Shown piece by piece: positions 13,101 through 25,100 of a stretch of 64,000 bases of DNA. Source of the stretch: Ostrinia nubilalis (taxonomy: Eukaryota > Arthropoda > Insecta > Lepidoptera > Crambidae); assembly GCF_963855985.1 (NCBI RefSeq), contig NC_087117.1:7203001-7267000 (forward strand). Reading direction: 5' to 3'. How positions within the stretch are numbered: position 1 is the first letter of the stretch; the number at the start of each line of letters is the position of its first letter. Position numbers and translations under genes: made by a program. A model generated the notes under the pieces. The model did no database searches and had not been told where the DNA came from. It worked only from the letters and a program-made list of their open reading frames with translations.

Positions 13101-16100
13101 ATTCAGCGTCCAGCTTCAAACTGACATTAATAATGACAATGTCCCAGGATTCCGAATTAGTTCCTAAATTTGACAGTTCATGAATACAATCTGAAGTGGT
13201 ATCTACCAGCTTTTTTAAAACTTGTGCAGACTCATAATTCATAGTGCGTTGACTAAACAATCGTTTAAGAATGCAATTAGACATAAACCTTTTGTTATCA
13301 TATTATTATCTTTTTTGTAACAAATCCCAGCATTTTTTATAATTTAGAGTAGTTATAGGTATATGTTTAATCAATTGTTCAGCTTCGCCTGTTAATTGTG
13401 TTTTCAAATAATGCAAACGTTGGACATCCTCAAGAGTTGGATTGTTGTGAACCAAGGAAATAAATAAATCAGAATAATTACCATTAAAACCCGGAATACC
13501 TACATATTTTAGGCAGATTGACATTGTTATCTCTGATTTTCGAATTAAAATAAGGCGAATCTGAACAATCGGTACTTACAGGATTCAAGGATATAAGTGT
13601 AGTTTTTAATTCACTTTTATATACTAAGTACATTTCACAGCCGACTCCAAACACATCGTCCTCGATATAAGTAATTTCATCCAAGTCCGTCTTCTCATAT
13701 GACGCTATAATCGATTCATGCCGTTCCATGAACTTGTTCATCAACGCCTCCAAAGCCTCCAGTCTCGCCGTGTCGAATGTTTCAGTAATCCGATCCTAGG
13801 GTGATTTCTTGAAGTTTATTCTTCCTTTTTCTATTTGACTTTTCAAGTCATTCATTACTCTGAGTTCTGCATCAATTTTCGCAAATATTCTAAGTCCCCA
13901 AATTGCCGATTGAATTTCTTCTAAGTGTTAGAACTCACAATTTCGCTCTGAAATCGGGCATAGGTTCCCCGTAGTTCCACTTTTTGCGAAACTATTCTAA
14001 GTCCTAAACACTTAACTTCCAAAGTACTTACAGTTTTAACTTGCACTTCAATATTTTCCACATTTTCACTACCACACCAAATTTCCATTTCAATGTATCA
14101 ACACGTTCAGTTTTCTGTCACTTCACCAAATGTCAGCACTGTCACTACTGTTTTTCTTTTTAAAACTTCATCGGTCTTCGTCTGTATCCAGCCAGCAGCG
14201 CCACTGTCCAAACCAAATGCCTCAACTTCGACACACCTCGTAGTTTGCTTTCTTCAAAAATGCTCCGTCTCGTAAGGACCCTGTCCGAGGGTATGCCGAG
14301 TTAGGCAAAGAACAAAACGCCAGTTCCAGAGCATAGACAGTTTATTAAAAAATCAGACTGAAGTACTTATAAGCCGGAAAAAATACTTTGATATCGTGAG
14401 CTAAGTAAGAACAGTGCCATCTAGTTTACAACAAAGAAAGTTAACATTTGACACTAAAAGCATATTCAAAGCGCTAGCTCAAACAGTCACTATTACGTAG
14501 TCGAGTACTTAGGTTGGTGCGTATGCACATTATGGCCCAGAACAGACGGTGAAACGCAACTGCAACGAAACTGCAACTTTCTGATGATTGTTATGAATGA
14601 AACTAAAACTGAAAGTTTCAAGCTGGTCGCGTCATGTGTGGTCTCTCAACGGACGCTATGGCAGAAACTTAGATGCAACTCAAAAGTAACTAGCAGTTGC
14701 AGTTTCGTTGCAGTTGCATTTCACCGTCTGTTCTGGGCCTATGTGCACGCAATCAAGGCTCCAAATGAAAGTAGTGCTGCGGCATATTGTGTAAACGTGC
14801 TTATGTAATTGAGCTGTACAAGTAAAATAAAGGATAAATTATATGAGTATGTATTATTTCGTAATCAAAAAGCTAATTCCCACCTTTTTAAGACCTTATT
14901 ATCATACTAACGGTTTGCGAGTGTTCTTAAAGCGGAATGAACGTGTAACGAATACGTTGCGGGCACGCAACAAACACGCCGCGTATTTGCAGCAAATTTG
15001 ACAGCCTGCATCGAACTCGATGAGCAGTTGAATGTTCGGCGTGTGAAAGTTTTTATATGTACCCACTTTTGTGTTCGTGCGTTTACATAATTAATATTTT
15101 TGTTAAATTGTATTTTCTCTGTAAGTGATTTTTGTAATCTTTTGAGAAAATAAATATCTTAAACCATAAGCAGTGTTTCCTCGTCGTAATTCTGAATTCT
15201 TGTCGCTTTGTTTCGACAAAAACGTTGCGTGTCTGCCACGCGTCCGCGATTTCCTTACTGTTCAGCCGCAGCGTGTTTGCGATTGCCCGTCTCACCCCAC
15301 AGCCCGTTCGCAAATCGCTAGTATGCTAAGGCCCTTTGTTCCGTCATCGTAACTTTTCGTTTAATTTTCATAATAATCGCGGGTATCGATGTGTAGGCGA
15401 CGCACCACATATTCGTACTGTGCTCATGAATTGTACTGTTTTTATTATTCTCTTGTCTATCGTTTACGAAATAAATCTACGGCCGACCAAGGAGTTACCG
15501 CGATATGCAAATTAGCAAGACGCAGTAAAAACGCACCTAAGTTCAGTCGTCCGCGCGCCACCGCAAACGTAAGCACGCATATAGCTCCTCGGTCGCACCG
15601 TTTTTACCTATCGAAAATAGTGGTCTTATTTCCATCCCTTACAGATGTCTCTGCATAAGTATCAATGTAGTGACAAAACGCAGTCAAACTAGGCTGTTTA
15701 TGCGCTCCGTCCCTCGAGTTGGATTTTTATTGACAACTTGAGGGCAGTCACGCTTTGGAGGCCGCACCGGTCACATCGCCATCTTCTATTCGTATCTAAT
15801 GGGCCCGTCGACGCGTGTGCTAGTCATCCTCCCATGTGATCTCAAGTTCTCAACTTACTTCATCATCTACACGCCCAAATGTACTAGAAACCGAAGGAAT
15901 TCCCAACTGCTGCTGCCCATACTCGAGGTGGAACTGTCAACGATCTGCTCAAGGTACGTGAGTGCATAGTATTTTGTCATTGCGTACTGCTCGTACATAA
16001 CATCGATCCCTTTTTACCGGCAAGCCTTCTACGGTTTGATCCAGGTGTAGCAGGAAGCCACCAATCGCCTTTTAATCGTGGTGCGTTTGCTACACCCTTA

Positions 16101-19100
16101 GTGTTCACACGTTTAATAATAAACAAAGTAGAAGTTAATTTGGAATTAAGTAGTTATAGACAAGTATGCTCACCCGTGCGGCGTGGGCACGGCGGCGAGG
16201 CAGCACAGCTCGGTGGCTGCTCCCAGCTCCGTCAGCACGAAGCTGCCTTCGGCCTCTGGACGCGCCGCTGACACCACGAACAGCCTGCAACAGGGGCGTC
16301 AGTAGGAGCAGCTACTACTGATGGTAACGACATTAAGGACCTTGTCACACTGGTTGATTACAAGCGTCTTCAAAGCGGAGCGGAGACGAAAACTTGAGGC
16401 GGAAACGTTGAGAATCCGCGACGTGTACGCTGCGCAGCCGCGGCGTCGCTACTCCGCTTTGAAAACGCTTGTAACCCGCCAGTGTGGCAAGGCTGTAACA
16501 GTCACCACTGCTGCGACGGCAGTACAGCACCTTTAGACCCGGTTTCCAAGGCGGAGCGGAGAAATGTTTTGAATAACCAATCAGGTTTTCTAAATAATCA
16601 AAACTGATTCACTCCGCCTTAGTGGAAACTGGGCCTTACTGCCGCTACAGTAAGTGGCAGGTGAAATCATCTCTCACACATCACACAGGGCTAAAAAGAC
16701 AGTACACACTTACTGCCGCTGTAAGCTATAGTGCGGGACAGATGACGTCATCTCGCCCATCACATCTTGTTTACACCCTCATGCTCCACACTAGAGAGGG
16801 CTGTTCGCAGCAAAATACGAACTGCCACTACAGCAGCAGAAACGCGTGGCAGCGGCTGCTACAGTGTGCATCGCACGAAACTGGAGTGCGCTACACGCAG
16901 CATAACACTCTCTGACTACTGCTATAGTGCCTATAGTGACAGCTTAAAACAGGGAAAGCCGCTTCACCACACCCCCTTTGTGGTGAAGCGGCTTTCCACT
17001 AGAGTACCAATGCTACAGCGGCAGCATAGCGTGGTAGATGACGTCACCCCACCCACTTTAACTTGCTTGCATCCTCATGCGCTCATTGGGGGAGGCCTAT
17101 GGCTGAAAATGATGATAATGATGATCCTCATGCACCATACAGGCCACACTAAAGTATGCCACACTCACCGTCCGCAGGCCAGCGCTAAAGCCACTCGTTG
17201 TAGCTTCAGCAGAGTAACGCAGATACTGGAGACGCAGCCCCGCCCACTCACGCTCCAAACAGATCACACTAGAGTGCGCCACATGCGGTATAACACACTC
17301 TGACTACTGCTATAGTGCCTATAGAGACAGCTTACAACAGGGGACGCCGCTTCACCACATAAGGGCACTAGAGTACCAATGCTACATCGACAGCATAGCG
17401 TGGCAGATGATGTCTCCTCACCAACTATAACTTGCTTGCATCCTTATGCGCTCATTGGGGGAGGCCTATGGCTGAAAATGATGATGATGATGATCCTCAT
17501 GCACCACACAGGCCACACTAAAGTATGCTACACTCACCGTCCGCAGGCCAGCGCTAAGGCCACTCGCTGTAGCTTCAGCAACGGTAGTAATGCAGACACG
17601 GGAGACGCGGCCCCGCCCACCGCATCCTGCACTCTTACGCTCCAAACTAGGGCACATGATGACGCGCTAAAAAGACAAAAAATATGTTTTAGACAAGTTT
17701 TTAGTAAGAGTAGAAGGTTAATTTATTGATTCTGAATGCAGATAACGGTATTGTGCTGAATGAAACAAGAGAAAGTGAAAGTTTTCACGCCGAGTTAGGT
17801 GAATTGATAGTCGCTGTGAAGAAACGAAATAAGTTCGGATTAAAATTAATGAATGGTTAATTAAAATACATGATATGAATGAAAATAGATATTGCTAATT
17901 CTTGAACTGATTTTAACAAGCCTTATCGCTTGTACAGAGTAAAATAGCACATATTGGGGAAAAAGCTATGTTTAACAACGGACTATCATCATTTCAGCCA
18001 CAAGACGTCGACTGTTGAAGGTTGAACATAGGCCGCGCCTCCTCCAATGATTTTCAGACGGGCCGGTAGGTAGCCTGCATTCAACGTCTTCCTACAACAG
18101 CAGTAACTATGATGACTGCTAATTCTGACAACAGCAGTCTAAAAATTTTATACGGGACTATTTCCACCTCTCGTCCCCACCGCTGCAACTCCTGTGTAGC
18201 CAGGATCTACAGCTTGACCGCCAATAAAACCCAACCAGTGGAAGGTCAAGTTGTGAAGGGAAAGTAAAACTGTTATAGAAAGAAAGCGGATAAAAGAGAC
18301 AAAAACAAAGTCTCTATCATTTGTGACTCACTTGTAAACCGACACTCGTCCAGCGCTGTCTCCAAGCCACATCTTGGAGCCCACGCGGCAGACGGCCGTC
18401 ACGTGCACCGGCTCGCCATTGTCTATAAGAAAAACTGTTGTTTTAGCATTTATTCATTTTAATTATGTCTAACGCCTGGTCCGTGAGCACGTAGAATTTT
18501 GTCCAATGACCCCTAGCTACCCATCCTTATCGCTCGCGCGTAATTATGTTGCTGTCGCGTTCGCACACTCACTGCGGGCACCCGTCGCACAGTCGCGACA
18601 GCAATATAATGGACAACACGCATAAGTTGTAATATTAAGTTAAATTATGACTTAATTTAAAGTTTAGATCACACACATTACACTAGTTTTTATTTCACTT
18701 CAATCCATCCAGTATTACCGAAGATAGAGCCTCGAGAAGTTTACGGACTTTTTAAAATTTTCAGAAATTTCCAATATTCGCGCGTGACGTCACAACATGA
18801 TTTTGCAGCCCCCGCACGTTAACCCATTTACCACTTTTTGTCTTTTTCCAACTAAAATAAAATTTTACCTAACTGACAAACTGTTGTTAGTTGTCATCGT
18901 TCAATTACATTTCAAACTAGGCGCTATAAAAGTAACCATTATTATGCCACCTATTGCCAATTTTGTGCACTAAGAAGCCATTTTTACATTTATGCACTTA
19001 AATATAAATTTTCTGGAAAAATAACCAAGTTTGTGTCTCTGTGCTCAATAACGAGTAAATAGTCCAGTTATTTGTTAGTTTTACTTGGAAAGTTTTCCGG

Positions 19101-22100
19101 AATTTTTGAAAACTGGTGAATAAATAGATTTCGCTATGTTCTTTCCGAATTTTGTGACCTCGTTTATAGCCGCGCGCGCGCCCGCCTTATTGATAAAAAT
19201 CCGCCTTAAAAAAGGTTTTTGACAACTACTTTTTTCATTTTATAATTTTTGGGACATAGACAAGCTGATAAATGTGATAAATTTCATGTAATGTAAGTTA
19301 AATAGATTTAGAGTTGTGAAACAGTCAAATTAATGTACCTGCTAAATTGCGAGTTCTTTTTTCTTTGATCATGGCAGGACACGCTGCCGGGTGTCCTAAA
19401 TATGCTGCAGTATAAAAAAATTCGCGTTGCTGAAGTATACATTTTTTTTGTCTTGTTTGTTTCTACATTACATAATTGTATCCTACTATTATTATAAATG
19501 CGAAAGTTTGGATGTCTAAGTTTAAAATAAAGTAAAGTAATGTTTATTTCTCACCAACATAACAGATAATATTATGATAACAAACAATAAGGAAAAACAA
19601 AAAGTAAGAATGTTGGTGGGTTGATACCTGAACTAGGAAGATTCCTGTGTCTCAGGTTTGTAACTCTTTCACGCAAAAAGTACTCAACGGATTTTGTTGA
19701 AACTGTACAATATTATTGTTTGTAACCCAGATTAACATATAGGCTATAATTTATGCCGATCTGTGACACTAAATTTCACGCGGGTGAAGCCGCAGGCAAA
19801 AGCTAGTCGTGAAATAAATAGGAAAGTTTAAGGTTCTGAAACGTGGTCGCTTACTATGGGCCTCATAAGATCACCATAAGATCATAAGATCAGGGCTCAA
19901 GGTCACCCAACGGGTAATGGAGCGGGCTATGCTCAGGGTTTCCCTGCGTGATCGAATCAGAAATGAGGAGATTCGCAGGAGAACCAAAGTGACCGACATA
20001 GCACGCAGAATTGCTAAAATCAAGTGGCAGTGGGCGGGACACATAGCTCGTGGAGACGATGGCCATTGGGGCAGAAAATTTCTTGAGTGGCGACCACGGG
20101 CTGGAAGACGTAGCGTGGGCAGGCCTCCTACTAGGTGGACCGACGATCTGGTAAAGGTCGCGGGAAGAACCTGAATGCGGGCAGCGCAGGACTGTTCATT
20201 ATGAAAAACCTATGGAAAACCCAAAGGCCTCTCGCCTTTGTCCAGCAGTGAACGTCTTTGGAACGACGAAATAGGAAAGAATGTAACTATCAAAAATCTT
20301 CTCTAAGGCAGCATTTTTCCAATTTCGCAACGAGCGCGGCAATCACACTTAACTAACAGACTAACAGAGAGCATAGCGAAATCTATTTTAATCACCAATT
20401 TTCAAAACTCACGGAAAACTTTCCAGGTAACAACGTTAATTTGTACCAAACGACTGGACTATAATTAAATTGATATAAAAATTTGAGTTCATCTTCTCAA
20501 AAACAAAAGAACTGGTGCTAAAAGGGTTAAGTGACGTTTTGACATTTGCAGAGGGCCTTGTAGAAGGGGAGGCTATGGTGCTGAATGTGGATTAACTCGA
20601 GTGTCATAGTAACTTATTAGACTGCTAAGCTTGATGATATAAAGAAAAATATTTTATTCAATGTACATAGTCTGGTCATAAGTTCTGTCATATGATAATA
20701 ACTTTTGAATTTTGAATGAAGGTTTCAAAAACATTTTTACTGAATTAGAATTAAAAAGAAAAAATGTGCGATAGTTCGAATTTTATTTTATGTGTAGTGG
20801 ACGCATAAAGAAGTCCGAACTGCTGTAGTTGTCACGTTGCATTGCTACGCGCCAAAGCAGATTTTCGTTGTGCTGAAAAAATTTAGTTTATCTTTTCATT
20901 AAATGATAGGTATAAATAGGTGTACCAGAATCTCATGGCAAACAAAAATATTGGAAAAGTGTGTCTTTCATATGGCAAATGTCTATGGCTTTATTGTCAC
21001 CTGTCAACGTAAATCAAGTGAACTGTCAGTCGCTGCAGAAATTTTGTAATCTCTTCATGCCTATTTGTTATTTTTGTGAAAAAGTCGAAAAAGCTCAAGC
21101 AAGTCATATTGTTTTCAATGTGTATTGTAAAATAAGGCATAATTCAAAGTCAATCTTTGAATTTAAAGCGCGTCGTTGAGTTTACAGTATGTTGGAGTGA
21201 AATTGGATACATTTAGTTTATTACCTAACTGCGTCAGAAGGAGGGTTTTTTTAAATATTATTCTTATAATAGCTGCTTTATCGGGGGTTTCAGGTGTACC
21301 TCACAAATTGGTGCAGACGAATGGTGAAAATGTTATGACCATGTAAATAAAATTGAAAAAGATTTCATCAAGTAAGATGTAAGATAGAATAATTGAAATG
21401 GTGGAAGAGCAATTTATAATAAATAACTCTTTATCTTGATCATCTATTGAAGAAAAGTGGAATCCTTGGAATCGTTTTCTAGTTCTGAATGAAGTGATTA
21501 GTTATAAGTATGATACATAATAAAATTAGTTACATAAAGTAATATACGATTTACTTATTTTTCAAGACATTTTCCTATTATATTACTGACGGGATTGCTA
21601 CCATGTACCTTAGTTTTGAGTTTCCAATATTTCGGCACTGTTGCAAGCGCCATGGTCACGGAGTAACTGAAGAAATTAAAACCAGACATCGTTCAGATGT
21701 GCGTTCAAAAGACCTGAGATTTAAAAAAATCCCACGTTTTGTTTAAACAGTAAGCGAAAAAAAAGTGACTTGAAAATGGAATACAAAATGATAAGGTATG
21801 GTAAATGATAAGTCTTTATCAATGAAGAAGCAGAAGTTCAATTTCATGTGACCTCCATCTAGGCTAGTTTCCATCGTCACTCAAAGTTTGGCTGCGGTCT
21901 CAAATTTGGGCTTAATTGAGGTATTTTTTGGGTGGGAGGCATAAGAACTAATGCCGTTTTATATCAAAAATTCATACTTAGAGGTAATCAACCAGGTACA
22001 AAGTATTTCCTTGTATGTTAGTCTGCCACTCTTTAGTAAGTCCCGAAATCCCCGCTTCGGCTCCCCTACTAACCATTCTAACCATTGTACACAGATAATA

Positions 22101-25100
22101 TCTTACATGCAGCTTTTCATGTTACTACGTCACATTTTCTAAATCCGCGCGGAAAATCGCTCCTAGCGGAAGAGCGCACTTTGAGCTTGAATATTTCAGT
22201 CATTTTTAAAGATATCAAAAAAGTAAAAATACAGTATTCATTCTAATTTTTTGTAGTTTTTTTTGGCATCTTCAACAAAAATTGTGCGCCATGTCCATTA
22301 CGCGCGAGCGATAAGGATGGGTAGCTAGGGGTCATTGGACAAAATTCTACGTGCTCACGGACCAGGCTTTACAACTGTAGTAGATCTGGGGGCGTAGTCT
22401 AGGACGTATCTAAAGTCCGGTCGCCAAGCAGATATAATTTCGTACAATGACCCAAAGCTACCCGACCTTATCGCTCGCGTGTAATTATATTGCTGTCGCG
22501 CTCCCACACTTTTGATTAATGAAAAAAGTCGCATTTGTACACCTGGGTGAATTAATCCATAGGTGAACAAAGGCGACTGCTTTAGTCGCCTCAATTCATC
22601 TGGGTGATATCATTTGGGTGAAATGGTTCACACCTGCAGCGACACCTGGGGGTGTAGTGTCGCACCTGCAGCGACACCTGGGGGTATAGTGTCACCTGGC
22701 GGCAGGCGGCGCGTGTGGTGGTGCGTGTAGCGCGCGCGCGTGCAGTGACACCTGGGGGTATAGTGTCACCTGGCGGCACCTGGGGGTATAGTGTCACCTG
22801 GCGGCAGGCGGCGCGTGTGGTGGTGCGTGTAGCGCGCGCGCGTGCAGTGACACCTGGGGGTATAGTGTCACCTGGCGGCACCTGGGGGTATAGTGTCACC
22901 TGGCGGCAGGCGGCGCGTGTGGTGGTGCGTGTAGCGCGCGCGCGTGCAGTGACACCTGGGGGTATAGTGTCACCTGGCGGCACCTGGGGGTATAGTGTCA
23001 CCTGGCGGCACCTGGGGGTATAGTGTCACCTGGCGGCAGGCGGCGCGTGTGGTGGTGCGTGTAGCGCGCGCGCGTGCAGTGACACCTGGGGGTATAGTGT
23101 CACCTGGCGGCACCTGGGGGTATAGTGTCACCTGGCGGCAGGCGGCGCGTGTGGTGGTGCGTGTAGCGCGCGCGCGTGCAGTGACACCTGGGGGTATAGT
23201 GTCACCTGGCGGCACCTGGGGGTATAGTGTCACCTGGCGGCAGGCGGCGCGTGTGGTGGTGCGTGTAGCGCGCGCGCGTGCAGCGACACCTGGGGGTATA
23301 GTGTCGCACCTGGCGGCACCTGGCGGTATAGTGTCACCTGGCGGCACCTGGGGGTATAGTGTCGCACCTGGCGGCACCTGGGGGTATAGTGTCACCTGGC
23401 GGCAGGCGGCGCGTGTGGTGGTGCGTGTAGCGCGCGCGCGTGCAGTGACACCTGGGGGTATAGTGTCACCTGGCGGCACCTGGGGGTATAGTGTCGCACC
23501 TGGCGGCACCTGGGGGTATAGTGTCACCTGGCGGCAGGCGGCGCGTGTGGTGGTGCGTGTAGCGCGCGCGCGTGCAGTGACACCTGGGGGTATAGTGTCA
23601 CCTGGCGGCAGGCGGCGCGTGTGGTGGTGCGTGTAGCGCGCGCGCGTGCAGTGACACCTGGGGGTATAGTGTCACCTGGCGGCAGGCGGCGCGTGTGGTG
23701 GTGCGTGTAGCGCGCGCGCGTGCAGTGACACCTGGGGGTATAGTGTCACCTGGCGGCACCTGGGGGTATAGTGTCACCTGGCGGCAGGCGGCGCGTGTGG
23801 TGGTGCGTGTAGCGCGCGCGCGTGCAGTGACACCTGGGGGTATAGTGTCACCTGGCGGCAGGCGGCGCGTGTGGTGGTGCGTGTAGCGCGCGCGCGTGCA
23901 GTGACACCTGGGGGTATAGTGTCACCTGGCGGCACCTGGGGGTATAGTGTCACCTGGCGGCAGGCGGCGCGTGTGGTGGTGCGTGTAGCGCGCGCGCGTG
24001 CAGTGACACCTGGGGGTATAGTGTCACCTGGCGGCACCTGGGGGTATAGTGTCACCTGGCGGCAGGCGGCGCGTGTGGTGGTGCGTGTAGCGCGCGCGCG
24101 TGCAGTGACACCTGGGGGTATAGTGTCACCTGGCGGCACCTGGGGGTATAGTGTCGCACCTGGCGGCACCTGGGGGTATAGTGTCACCTGGCGGCAGGCG
24201 GCGCGTGTGGTGGTGCGTGTAGCGCGCGCGCGTGCAGTGACCCCTGGGGGTATAGTGTCACCTGGCGGCACCTGGGGGTATAGTGTCGCACCTGGCGGCA
24301 CCTGGGGGTATAGTGTCACCTGGCGGCAGGCGGCGCGTGTGGTGGTGCGTGTAGCGCGCGCGCGTGCAGTGACACCTGGGGGTATAGTGTCACCTGGCGG
24401 CACCTGGGGGTATAGTGTCACCTGGCGGCAGGCGGCGCGTGTGGTGGTGCGTGTAGCGCGCGCGCGTGCAGTGACACCTGGGGGTATAGTGTCACCTGGC
24501 GGCACCTGGGGGTATAGTGTCACCTGGCGGCAGGCGGCGCGTGTGGTGGTGCGTGTAGCGCGCGCGCGTGCAGTGACACCTGGGGGTATAGTGTCACCTG
24601 GCGGCACCTGGGGGTATAGTGTCACCTGGCGGCAGGCGGCGCGTGTGGTGGTGCGTGTAGCGCGCGCGCGTGCAGTGACACCTGGGGGTATAGTGTCACC
24701 TGGCGGCACCTGGGGGTATAGTGTCACCTGGCGGCAGGCGGCGCGTGTGGTGGTGCGTGTAGCGCGCGCGCGTGCAGTGACACCTGGGGGTATAGTGTCA
24801 CCTGGCGGCACCTGGGGGTATAGTGTCACCTGGCGGCAGGCGGCGCGTGTGGTGGTGCGTGTAGCGCGCGCGCGTGCAGTGACACCTGGGGGTATAGTGT
24901 CACCTGGCGGCACCTGGGGGTATAGTGTCACCTGGCGGCAGGCGGCGCGTGTGGTGGTGCGTGTAGCGCGCGCGCGTGCAGTGACACCTGGGGGTATAGT
25001 GTCACCTGGCGGCAGGCGGCGCGTGTGGTGGTGCGTGTAGCGCGCGCGCGTGCAGTGACACCTGGGGGTATAGTGTCACCTGGCGGCAGGCGGCGCGTGT

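Larger units (their letters stand above)
10531..14485 (-). mobile_element. BEL/Pao LTR retrotransposon, internally deleted
   Basis: Two 204-bp LTRs (TG..CA), apparently identical, flanked by the 5-bp target duplication GTCAC (10526-10530 and 14486-14490). Coding remnants are on the minus strand: gag with DUF1759-like segment and zinc knuckles, aspartic protease, partial reverse transcriptase and an integrase tail. At 3,955 bp it is far shorter than a full element, and the frame is broken, so it is non-autonomous. It landed inside a LINE 3' end (10380-10530) within the intron between exons q and r. Confidence 0.93.
18611..22296. mobile_element. 3.7-kb composite insertion splitting a P element
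   Basis: Ends GGACAACACG..ATGTCC, flanked by AT on each side as if AT were duplicated. The interior holds inverted segments around 19010-19150 and 20370-20500 and an RTE tail (19905-20275); no transposase frame is recognised. The open stretch at 20961-21179 has no recognisable domain. The class is unassigned. Confidence 0.6.
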
